Below are positions 1 to 5,069 of a stretch of 6,218 bases of DNA, piece by piece (within the stretch, counting starts at the first letter, position 1; every line of letters starts with the position of its first letter). The notes under the pieces were generated by a model that was not told the DNA's origin, searched no databases, and saw only the letters and a program-made list of their open reading frames with translations. The stretch is from the NCBI GenBank assembly GCA_002307905.1, contig DBUL01000011.1:15068-21285 (forward strand), given 5' to 3'. The translations under genes were made by a program, and so were the position numbers. The DNA is from Rhizobiaceae bacterium UBA1291 (lineage in GTDB: Bacteria > Pseudomonadota > Alphaproteobacteria > Rhizobiales > Rhizobiaceae).

Positions 1-207
1 CTGATTGTCCGGCTGTTGCAGATCCTCGATGAAGCGGATCCAGACCCGGCGAGTATAGAAAAGCGCCTCGATGGCTTCCCGGGTGTATCCCTCCTGGTCG
101 CGCGCGAGAGCGAGCAACTCGATGCACCGCGACAAGGCCTGCCGTTCACGATCCTTGGCGTCCGCGACGCCATCCTCCATGATTTCGGCATATGAAAACT
201 GGTACAT
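1..207 (-). CDS. flaF: Flagellar biosynthesis regulator FlaF, N-terminal part (gene runs off the left edge)
   Basis: The reading frame from the ATG at 207 gives 69 residues beginning MYQFSYAEIMEDG and stays open to the window edge, so the C-terminus is missing. MYQFSYAE followed by an Arg/Glu/Ala-rich helix with RERQAL and a later YTREAIEALFYTRRVW segment is what I know of the FlaF family, a small cytoplasmic protein of about 110-130 residues found in alphaproteobacteria. FlaF works with FlbT in controlling flagellin translation and secretion. The start is supported by GAAGGA seven bases upstream (minus strand, 220-215). Another ATG at 211 is in a different frame and gives no FlaF-like protein. 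The gene starts 37 bp after the flgL stop, which fits co-transcription with it. In related rhizobia flbT and flgD usually follow; they lie outside this window. Family assignment is from sequence recognition; the role is family knowledge. Confidence 0.92.
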   Translation of the reverse strand, partial: MYQFSYAEIMEDGVADAKDRERQALSRCIELLALARDQEGYTREAIEALFYTRRVWIRFIEDLQQPDNQ

Positions 208-234
208 TCATTTGTCCTTCATTTTCATTAGATC

Positions 235-251
235 CCTTTGATCATCAAAGG
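235..251 (-). repeat. Perfect short inverted repeat over the flgL stop codon
   Basis: CCTTTGAT-C-ATCAAAGG: two perfect 8-bp arms around one central base. The flgL stop codon (TGA, 247-245) lies inside it. The one-base centre means an RNA hairpin would have to open two or more inner pairs, so a stem of about 6 bp is realistic. No U-run follows, so I do not call it an intrinsic terminator. It could be an mRNA processing or stability element between flgL and flaF, or a DNA site. Confidence 0.6.
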
Positions 252-1306
252 TAGTTGACAAGGCTCAGCGCTTGGATCTTCGCCGTCAATGTGTAGGAAG
301 CCTCGACCAGGGACAGGAGGTTGTTCACCCGTGTCGAAGCCTCGTAGGCGTCGACCTCGATCTTGCTCGAGAGCGAGGTCTCGATGATGTCGATCTGCAC
401 CTGGAGGGATGCACTGGCCTTGTCGATACGCGCCTCCGACAGGCCGAGCAGGGTCCGGGTGCTGTTGATGCCGTTAATCGCCCGACCCGTGTAGGAGATA
501 GCCTGCGAGGTTACGACGCTACGGGCCCCGTCCGAAAGGTTGAGTGCCAGCAATTCCCTGGAGACAACCGCAGCAAGGGCGAAATAGCGCATGCCTTCGC
601 TATTGGCCGAGGCCGAGGTCTGGACGGACTCGCTCTGGCTGATCCGACTGGTCATGACCTCGTCGGTCGCGCTAGACCAGTTCGTGTTCCAATCGGTGCC
701 GGTGTACATCGGCTCGACAACATTGATGATGAAGTCTTCCATGCTCGGAGCCGCGCCACTGGCGACGATGTTCACGGTCTGGGGATCGGTCTGCGTGAAG
801 CCGAAATAGGAGGAGAAGGCAGCGTCGAAGGCCAGCTTCGCGGGGGATGTGTCTCCGTATTCCGTCATCGGCTGGACGTCGGTGTTGATGCCGGAGAACA
901 GGTACTCGCCACCGATGGAGGTGTTCGCCATGCTGGTGAAGGTGGCGAGTGAATTGGAGATCGTCTGAATCCCCGTCTGGAGATTGTTGAGATTGGACGT
1001 TCCTGAAAGCGCAATCAGCGCCACGTTCATCTCTTCGGCCGCCTTTGCCATCTGGTCGAGCGCCTCTTGCGAGGCCTCCAGCCGCTGGGTGGAGACTGCG
1101 TTGTTGTTCTTGATCGCCTGGAGCCGAAGACTGTCCCTCGTCAGGTCGACCACCATAGACGTCGCACCGCCGATCTCGGCACCGATATCGGCATAGATAC
1201 CGGACGTAACTTCCTGTTGGGCCTTGATCAATTCGTTCTGGGCCTGACGGATGGTCAGGCGCATCGAAGTCTGAATGGAGAGATTGGAAATGTTCGCTGT
1301 GGACAT
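245..1306 (-). CDS. flgL: Flagellar hook-filament junction protein FlgL (HAP3)
   Basis: A 353-residue flagellin-like protein. FlgL forms the second ring of the junction between hook and filament, is exported through the flagellar type III apparatus and sits directly under the flagellin filament. The N-terminus (about 1-100: MSTANISNLSIQTSMRL, then QNELIKAQQEVTSG and the QALDQMAKAAEEMN region) is the flagellin-type D0/D1 coiled coil, and GGEYLFSGINTD at about 130-145 is the typical flagellin/FlgL loop. The last 80 residues (RTLLGLSEARIDKAS...VNNLLSLVEASYTLTAKIQALSLVNYL) are the pairing C-terminal helix. There are no cysteines, as is usual for axial proteins. It is somewhat longer than the roughly 317 residues of enteric FlgL. 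The ATG lies 3 bp after the flgK TAA with no strong Shine-Dalgarno sequence, which points to translational coupling to flgK. A flagellin is the main alternative, but position after flgK and the sequence favour FlgL. Confidence 0.95.
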   Translation of the reverse strand: MSTANISNLSIQTSMRLTIRQAQNELIKAQQEVTSGIYADIGAEIGGATSMVVDLTRDSLRLQAIKNNNAVSTQRLEASQEALDQMAKAAEEMNVALIALSGTSNLNNLQTGIQTISNSLATFTSMANTSIGGEYLFSGINTDVQPMTEYGDTSPAKLAFDAAFSSYFGFTQTDPQTVNIVASGAAPSMEDFIINVVEPMYTGTDWNTNWSSATDEVMTSRISQSESVQTSASANSEGMRYFALAAVVSRELLALNLSDGARSVVTSQAISYTGRAINGINSTRTLLGLSEARIDKASASLQVQIDIIETSLSSKIEVDAYEASTRVNNLLSLVEASYTLTAKIQALSLVNYL

Positions 1307-1309
1307 GAG

Positions 1310-2767
1310 TTATCGCACCATTGCCAGAACAGATTGGAACATCTCGTCTATCGTCGCGACGAGCTTGGCGGTCGCCTTATAGGATTGCTCCACGTCTAGA
1401 AGGAGCGAAAGCTCCTCATCGAGACTGACGCCGGTGCTTGACGAATAGGACTGGAAGGAGCGCTCATAGAGCGCCACCTTGTTGTCCGAGGCGGTGGTCG
1501 CCTTGGAGCGCAAGTCCTCCAGCCAGCCAATCGAGCCGCTGGCAAATGTCATGACGCTCATCGACGTCTTCAAATCGGCCGTCGCGTCGAACGTGCGGTC
1601 GGCATCGAGCTGATCCGAGTAGCGCACCAACAGGGCCGTGTAGCCGGATGCATTGCTGGTGTTCCAGGTGTAGGCCGCGCCGTTGATCCCGCCATCGCGC
1701 AACAGCATCGGATTGCCACCCGAAGACGTTATGACCGCGGTCGAGACTCGAATACTGCCTGCCAGGCCGGGTTCGACGATACCCGAGGTTAGGGCCGTGC
1801 CGCCGGACCAAGTGAAGAGGCCGGGCATGTCTGCGGCTACGCCGAGCGGATCCGTCTCGGCGAAGGCCTCGATCAGGCCGCGCGCGACTTCATCGAGTTG
1901 CGTCTGGAAGGTGGGGGCGATTTCGTCGCGCAGTTGGAGAAGCGCGCTCAGCGAGCCGTCAGCACTGGTATTGCCGCCCTGACCCGGCTTGATTGCCACG
2001 CCATCGACAAAGATGGAATTGCCGGTCACCGTGGCGTCATAGGCCAGCGTCCGATTGAATGTAACTGTCCGCGGTATGGTCTCGAACAGGGTGGTGCCCT
2101 GGGTCGTGTAGATCACCATATCCCCGTTGCCGCGGGCGTTGGCCTCGATGCCGATGATCTGGGAGATGTCCTTCAGCAGCGTATCGCGGGTGTCGAGCGC
2201 ATTGTGCGCATCGGCCCCGATCGCCATGGCCTTGACCACCGTCGTATTGACGACCTCAAATTCGGCGAGGAGGCGGTTCAGTTCGTCTACCTGGCTCTTG
2301 ATCTCAGCGTCGGCATCGACGCGAACCTTCTGCACGGTCTTGGCTGCTTTGTTGAGCGAATTTGCCACATCCTGCGCATCCGTAACCACGGTCGCGGCAA
2401 GCGTGAATTCACCCGGCGAAGCCGCAAGGGCGTCCAGACTGTTCTGCAATTGGGCCAGATAGGTCGAGGGAGACAGCTCGTAGTCATTCCCGCCGAGAGC
2501 ATTGGAAAGCGTCGTCAATCCCTTTAGCAGGGCCTCCTGGGCACTGGAGGCCGAGCTCGCACTGGTGAGCTGGCGCAGCAGGGCCATTTGCTGCGCGCGC
2601 TCCGTATTGACCATCGACGCACCGTAGATGGTGTTGGTAACGACAGGCGCACGCCGCACATAGTTTGCATTTCCGTTATTGGCAATATTCGTCGTGATGA
2701 CGGAAGTCTGTTCCCCCGTATTCCTGAAAATATTCTGTGCCGTATTAAGTGCAGAAGTAAGCGACAT
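1310..2767 (-). CDS. flgK: Flagellar hook-associated protein FlgK (HAP1)
   Basis: A 485-residue protein forming the first junction ring on top of the hook, exported through the flagellar secretion system. The N-terminus MSLTSALNTAQNIFRNTGEQTSVITTNIANNGNANYVRR shows the rod/hook D0 helix with the IANxxxxxYxR signature. A helical D1 segment follows (about 95-215, including VDELNRLLAEFEVVNTTVVKA and the conserved DTRDTLLKDIS). The C-terminus GVSLDEELSLLLDVEQSYKATAKLVATIDEMFQSVLAMVR (about 446-485) is the typical C-terminal axial helix with the SYxAxAKL motif. No cysteine is present. It is shorter than enteric FlgK (about 550 residues), so the outer middle domains are reduced. The start is supported by AAGG seven bases upstream (2778-2775). 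The gene begins 21 bp after the flgE stop and ends 3 bp before flgL, so the three genes look like one transcription unit. Confidence 0.96.
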   Translation of the reverse strand: MSLTSALNTAQNIFRNTGEQTSVITTNIANNGNANYVRRAPVVTNTIYGASMVNTERAQQMALLRQLTSASSASSAQEALLKGLTTLSNALGGNDYELSPSTYLAQLQNSLDALAASPGEFTLAATVVTDAQDVANSLNKAAKTVQKVRVDADAEIKSQVDELNRLLAEFEVVNTTVVKAMAIGADAHNALDTRDTLLKDISQIIGIEANARGNGDMVIYTTQGTTLFETIPRTVTFNRTLAYDATVTGNSIFVDGVAIKPGQGGNTSADGSLSALLQLRDEIAPTFQTQLDEVARGLIEAFAETDPLGVAADMPGLFTWSGGTALTSGIVEPGLAGSIRVSTAVITSSGGNPMLLRDGGINGAAYTWNTSNASGYTALLVRYSDQLDADRTFDATADLKTSMSVMTFASGSIGWLEDLRSKATTASDNKVALYERSFQSYSSSTGVSLDEELSLLLDVEQSYKATAKLVATIDEMFQSVLAMVR

Positions 2768-2777
2768 GTGGCTGCCT

Positions 2778-2791
2778 TAACCTTTCGGTTA
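2778..2791 (-). repeat. Small hairpin with GAAA tetraloop over the flgE stop codon
   Basis: Read on the coding strand the sequence is TAACC-GAAA-GGTTA: a perfect 5-bp stem closed by a GNRA-type GAAA tetraloop. Its left arm starts with the flgE stop codon (TAA, 2791-2789) and its right arm overlaps the start of the flgK Shine-Dalgarno region (AAGG, 2778-2775). There is no U-run. It could lower or couple flgK translation to ribosomes finishing flgE. The pairing is visible; the role is inference. Confidence 0.5.
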
Positions 2792-3991
2792 TCTCTTCAG
2801 GTTGACCAGAACTTCCATCAATTCGGAGCCGGTCTGGAATACCTTGGAGTTCGCGGTGTAGTTACGCTGGGATTCGATCATTGCGGTCAGTTCTTCCGCC
2901 ACATCGACATTGGAGTCTTCAAGGGCGCCGGAAATGATCGAGCCGAAGCCGCTGGTGCCGGCATAGCCCATGACGATGACGCCGGAGGAGTTGCTCTGGG
3001 TGTAGAGATTGCCGGCGACCGGGTTCAGGTTGTCCGGGCTTTGAACGCTGGCAAGCGCCACGCGGAAACGGGGGGTCAGGTCCCCGTTGTCGTAGACGAC
3101 CGAGACCACGCCCCCGGCGTCGATCTCGTAGCCGACGACTTCCGAGGCCGCATTGCCGTTAATCTCGCCTTCCTCGACCGAGAAATCGGCCGCAAGCTGG
3201 GTCGAAATACCCGTGCTGATCTCCATGGAAGCCATATTGGCACCATCGACGACGAAAGCCGTCGTGGTCAGAGAGGTCGGCGAGACGATCTGACCGTTGG
3301 CATCGAAGGTGACGGCGGTCGGCGGTACGACTACGGTCGCGGGAGGACCTGCATAGTTCGCCGTCACAGACCAGGCATTCACGCCGGTCTTCGTGTAAGT
3401 AAACTCGATCAAGCGGCTGTTGCCCTGACTGTCGTAGGCGACAAGCGACGTGGCTTCTGAATCACCTACTGCGGTACTGGACGGCAGGTTGACATTGAGT
3501 GCACCAGCCGTGGATGCCGTTGCCGAGATCGAGGCCGAAGAAAGGTTGATCGGCTCAAGGCCATTGAAGCCATTGACGACGATGGTCGGGTCAGCCGTCG
3601 AGGAGTATTCGTAGCCCATCAGCGTGTAGCCTGCCGAGTTCTTCAGCGTACCATCATCCTGGATGACGAAGGAGCCGGCACGCGTCAGGTAGTCGACGCC
3701 GTCAGAACCCTTGACGATAAAGAAGCCGTCGCCATTGATCGCCAGGTCCGTCGAGGACGTGGTGTAGCTGAATGTGCCCTGGCTGGAGATCGAATAGCGC
3801 ACGTTCGTCTCGACACCGCCCGAGTTATAGGCGCCCGCCGTGGTCGGCAGGATCATCGAGGAGAACTGCACCGAGGCCTTCTTGTAGCCGACCGTGCTGG
3901 AGTTGGCGATGTTTTCAGCCACCGTGCCAAGGCGATTCGCCTGGGCGTTCATACCGGACACACCGGTTCGCATCGTTCCGTAAAGGCTCAT
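2789..3991 (-). CDS. flgE: Flagellar hook protein FlgE
   Basis: A 400-residue hook subunit, about the same length as enteric FlgE. It polymerises outside the cell into the curved hook that joins rod to filament. Residues 1-35 (MSLYGTMRTGVSGMNAQANRLGTVAENIANSSTVGYKK) are the flagellar rod/hook N-terminal domain with the SGMNAQ and NIANxxTxGYK signatures. LAINGDGFFIV at about 83-93 is the conserved D1 motif of FlgE/F/G proteins. Residues about 140-300 form the variable D2-type region, rich in Ser, Thr, Ala and Val. ALEDSNVDVAEELTAMIESQRNY (from 356) to MEVLVNLKR is the C-terminal flagellar basal-body/hook domain. There are no cysteines. The start is supported by GGGGA six bases upstream (4002-3998). 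It lies 127 bp after rem and 21 bp before flgK. In S. meliloti, structural genes of this class are activated by Rem; a Rem site was not identified here. FlgF or FlgG are unlikely because of length and context. Confidence 0.97.
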   Translation of the reverse strand: MSLYGTMRTGVSGMNAQANRLGTVAENIANSSTVGYKKASVQFSSMILPTTAGAYNSGGVETNVRYSISSQGTFSYTTSSTDLAINGDGFFIVKGSDGVDYLTRAGSFVIQDDGTLKNSAGYTLMGYEYSSTADPTIVVNGFNGLEPINLSSASISATASTAGALNVNLPSSTAVGDSEATSLVAYDSQGNSRLIEFTYTKTGVNAWSVTANYAGPPATVVVPPTAVTFDANGQIVSPTSLTTTAFVVDGANMASMEISTGISTQLAADFSVEEGEINGNAASEVVGYEIDAGGVVSVVYDNGDLTPRFRVALASVQSPDNLNPVAGNLYTQSNSSGVIVMGYAGTSGFGSIISGALEDSNVDVAEELTAMIESQRNYTANSKVFQTGSELMEVLVNLKR

Positions 3992-3992
3992 A

Positions 3993-4008
3993 GAAAATCC
4001 CCGTTTTC
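3993..4008 (-). promoter_or_regulatory. flgE ribosome-binding site within a small inverted repeat
   Basis: On the coding strand GAAAA-CGGGGA-TTTTC: 5-bp A/T-rich arms flank a 6-base loop that holds the GGGGA Shine-Dalgarno sequence of flgE. The stem is weak, so it would present rather than hide the ribosome-binding site. The ATG follows two bases after the repeat. Confidence 0.45.
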
Positions 4009-4061
4009 GTAGTCATTGCAGAGAATAGGAGGTGGGCCTTGCGTGAAGCTGTCTGGAAATC

Positions 4062-4093
4062 GCGGGCCTTTCCGGATTCGTTCGGAGGCCCGC
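4062..4093 (-). repeat. GC-rich inverted repeat in the rem-flgE gap
   Basis: Arms GCGGGCCT (4062-4069) and AGGCCCGC (4086-4093) are perfectly complementary over 8 bp, six of the pairs G/C-rich, with a 16-base loop that can add a short CCG/CGG inner stem. It lies between the rem stop and the flgE start. No T-run follows on either strand, so it is not a textbook intrinsic terminator, but it could attenuate read-through or protect an mRNA 3' end. Confidence 0.5.
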
Positions 4094-4106
4094 CCGCGCG
4101 AGGCCA

Positions 4107-4126
4107 GGAGCTGAGAATTCAGCTCC
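4107..4126 (-). repeat. Hairpin over the rem stop codon
   Basis: GGAGCTGA (4107-4114) and TCAGCTCC (4119-4126) are perfect 8-bp arms around a 4-base loop. Read on the coding strand, the left arm contains the last codon and the TGA stop of rem (4121-4119). No U-run follows, so terminator function is not shown. With the GC-rich repeat at 4062-4093 it makes two stems in a row after rem, which could uncouple rem mRNA from the flgE message. Confidence 0.6.
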
Positions 4127-4790
4127 AGTCGATGCAGTAGCCAAGGAAGCGCTTGGAATCGACCGGGTCGAAGCCGAGCTTCTTGCGCAGCTTCTTGCGC
4201 AGCTTCGAGATGTGGCTCTCGACTACATTCTCCTCGACCTCTTCGTCGAAGATGCCGTAAATCGCATTGAAGATCTGGGTCTTGGAAACGCGACGCCCGC
4301 GGTTGATGACCAAATATTCGAGAATGCGACGCTCGCGGCGTGGCAGGGGGAAAATCTCGCCGGTAATTTCCGGATCGCGACCGTCCGAGAACACCCGGAT
4401 CGGGCCGATCTCGGTGTAATTGGTGATCGCCTTCAAGCGCCGGCGGATTGCCGCCGCCCGCGCCAGGATCTCCCTCGGATGAACCGGCTTCCTGACGACG
4501 TCATCAACGCCGCAGTCAAATAGCGCCAGCGTGGCCTCAAGAGAAGGCTGATCACTGACCGCGATTACCGGCGCCTGGGACCGGTCACGAATTGCGCGTG
4601 GCAACTCATGCGTGCATTCGCCCTGCCCCAGCAGGAAAGCCTCGACAGCTGCGATATCGGAATCGGCCGCCGTATTGACCCACTCGCCGAACTCGACCGG
4701 ATCAAATCCGGTCGATGGAATCCCCTCACGTCCAAATAGTGAAGTGTACCCGTCTTTCACGAGCTCTCGCTCGTCTACCACTACGATCAT
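4119..4790 (-). CDS. rem: Rem/FtcR-family OmpR-type transcriptional activator of flagellar genes
   Basis: A 223-residue response-regulator-like protein. In S. meliloti Rem (regulator of exponential-phase motility) acts below VisNR and activates flagellar and motility genes; Brucella FtcR is its counterpart. Residues 1-120 are a receiver-like domain: an acidic pair D6/E7 in MIVVVDE, Ser79 in PVIAVSD at the usual Ser/Thr switch position, and Lys101-Pro102 in [12 protein letters not shown]. Where the phosphoacceptor Asp is expected ([11 protein letters not shown]) I read Glu50. Residues about 128-222 are the winged-helix DNA-binding domain: [28 protein letters not shown], then [13 protein letters not shown] as recognition helix and FLGYCIDW as the C-terminal hairpin. 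No sensor kinase gene is next to it. The start is supported by GGAGG seven bases upstream (4802-4798). A long AT-rich upstream region with CtrA-type boxes suggests its own promoter. An ordinary two-component regulator is the alternative, but location between fliK and flgE argues for Rem. Confidence 0.93.
   Translation of the reverse strand: MIVVVDERELVKDGYTSLFGREGIPSTGFDPVEFGEWVNTAADSDIAAVEAFLLGQGECTHELPRAIRDRSQAPVIAVSDQPSLEATLALFDCGVDDVVRKPVHPREILARAAAIRRRLKAITNYTEIGPIRVFSDGRDPEITGEIFPLPRRERRILEYLVINRGRRVSKTQIFNAIYGIFDEEVEENVVESHISKLRKKLRKKLGFDPVDSKRFLGYCIDWS
4177..4206 (-). repeat. 12-bp tandem repeat inside rem (2.5 copies)
   Basis: AGCTTCTTGCGC occurs twice head to tail (4177-4188, 4189-4200) followed by a half copy AGCTTC (4201-4206). 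It is in frame and encodes the basic run [10 protein letters not shown] at about residues 196-205, at the end of the recognition helix of Rem. The repeat is exact at DNA level, so it may reflect a recent in-frame duplication or simple codon choice. Confidence 0.7.
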
Positions 4791-4802
4791 TCGTCCGCCT
4801 CC

Positions 4803-4850
4803 GAATCAGTGTGGTGCCTCGATGCACTATCGGTACGAATCGAGCGAATC
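4803..4850. promoter_or_regulatory. Cluster of three GANTC (CcrM methylation) sites in the rem leader
   Basis: GAATC is present at 4803-4807, 4837-4841 and 4846-4850. GANTC is the known recognition sequence of CcrM, the cell-cycle-regulated adenine methyltransferase of alphaproteobacteria. The first site abuts the rem Shine-Dalgarno sequence. The sites are seen directly; a regulatory role is inference, as GANTC is a short motif that also occurs by chance elsewhere in the window. Confidence 0.4.
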
Positions 4851-4866
4851 ACGGACAACTAGATGA

Positions 4867-4887
4867 TGTTAATGGTAGGTATTAACA
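4867..4887. repeat. Inverted repeat TGTTAAT-N7-ATTAACA upstream of rem
   Basis: Perfect 7-bp arms at 4867-4873 and 4881-4887 separated by 7 bases. The right arm is shared with the left half of the CtrA-type box at 4882-4896. A 21-bp dyad of this kind is typical of an operator for a dimeric regulator. The protein that would bind cannot be told from the sequence. Confidence 0.5.
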
Positions 4888-4896
4888 GTTGATTAA
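4881..4896. promoter_or_regulatory. CtrA-type box, distal copy (TTAA-N7-TTAA)
   Basis: The 16-mer ATTAACAGTTGATTAA contains a perfect TTAA-N7-TTAA (TTAA at 4882-4885 and 4893-4896), the known recognition motif of the alphaproteobacterial response regulator CtrA. It matches the second box at 4967-4982 at 12 of 16 positions in the same orientation. If rem transcription starts near 4933 this copy is downstream of the start, where binding would repress; on the plus strand it sits 20 bases before a CTATAT hexamer at 4917-4922, where it could activate. Confidence 0.55.
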
Positions 4897-4939
4897 GATT
4901 TTGGTGGCGATTTGATCTATATCTTGTATGCTTGGGCAA

Positions 4940-4945
4940 ATATAG
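4940..4945 (-). promoter_or_regulatory. Putative -10 element of the rem promoter
   Basis: CTATAT on the minus strand matches the rhizobial housekeeping -10 consensus as I remember it. No TTGAC-like -35 lies 16-18 bases upstream; the CtrA-type box at 4967-4983 begins at the -35 position instead, which is what an activator-dependent promoter looks like. A start near 4933 would give a leader of about 140 bases before the rem ATG at 4790. A weaker alternative is TTGTGT with TACAAG 17 bases downstream on the same strand. Confidence 0.4.
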
Positions 4946-4966
4946 ACACAACTTTCTTGCTGAAAA

Positions 4967-4983
4967 GTTAACATATGGTTAAC
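4967..4983. promoter_or_regulatory. CtrA-type box, proximal copy, GTTAAC-N5-GTTAAC
   Basis: Two GTTAAC hexamers (4967-4972 and 4978-4983) with an 11-bp period create a perfect TTAA-N7-TTAA (4968-4982) that is also an inverted repeat. On the minus strand it reads TTAACCAT followed by ATGTTAAC; TTAACCAT is also a known CtrA half-site form. It overlaps the place where a -35 would be for the CTATAT at 4945-4940, the usual position for CtrA activation. An 11-bp direct repeat could equally suit another OmpR-type regulator, including Rem acting on its own promoter. Confidence 0.6.
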
Positions 4984-5010
4984 GCCGCTCCCGCGCCGCC
5001 CAAACTTTTC

Positions 5011-5030
5011 CACATTCCAGACACAATGTG
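5011..5030. repeat. Inverted repeat between the transglycosylase gene and rem
   Basis: CACATT (5011-5016) and AATGTG (5025-5030) form 6-bp arms with an 8-base spacer. Outside them CCAAAC (5000-5005) and GTTTGG (5041-5046) can pair as well, with unequal side loops. It lies 40-70 bp after the transglycosylase stop and may form a 3' hairpin on that message. No U-run follows. Confidence 0.35.
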
Positions 5031-5069
5031 CAAATCAGCAGTTTGGTACTTGTCTAGTCCAAAATCTTG

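Noticed and set aside
272..952. 226-codon plus-strand open frame opposite flgL
   Set aside because: A shadow of flgL on the other strand; composition rich in Arg, Gly, Asp, Val and Leu, no recognisable domain or plausible ribosome-binding site.
1898..2527. 209-codon plus-strand open frame opposite flgK
   Set aside because: Antisense to flgK, with the same reverse-frame composition and no motif.
2588..3460. 290-codon open frame on the plus strand opposite flgE and the flgK start
   Set aside because: It is antisense to well-recognised hook genes, has a repetitive Arg/Gly/Asp/Val-rich composition typical of reverse-frame reading of GC-rich DNA, and shows no family motif.
4062..4126. Intrinsic terminator after rem
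   Set aside because: Two good stems are present but neither is followed by a T-run on the coding strand, so I list them as inverted repeats only.
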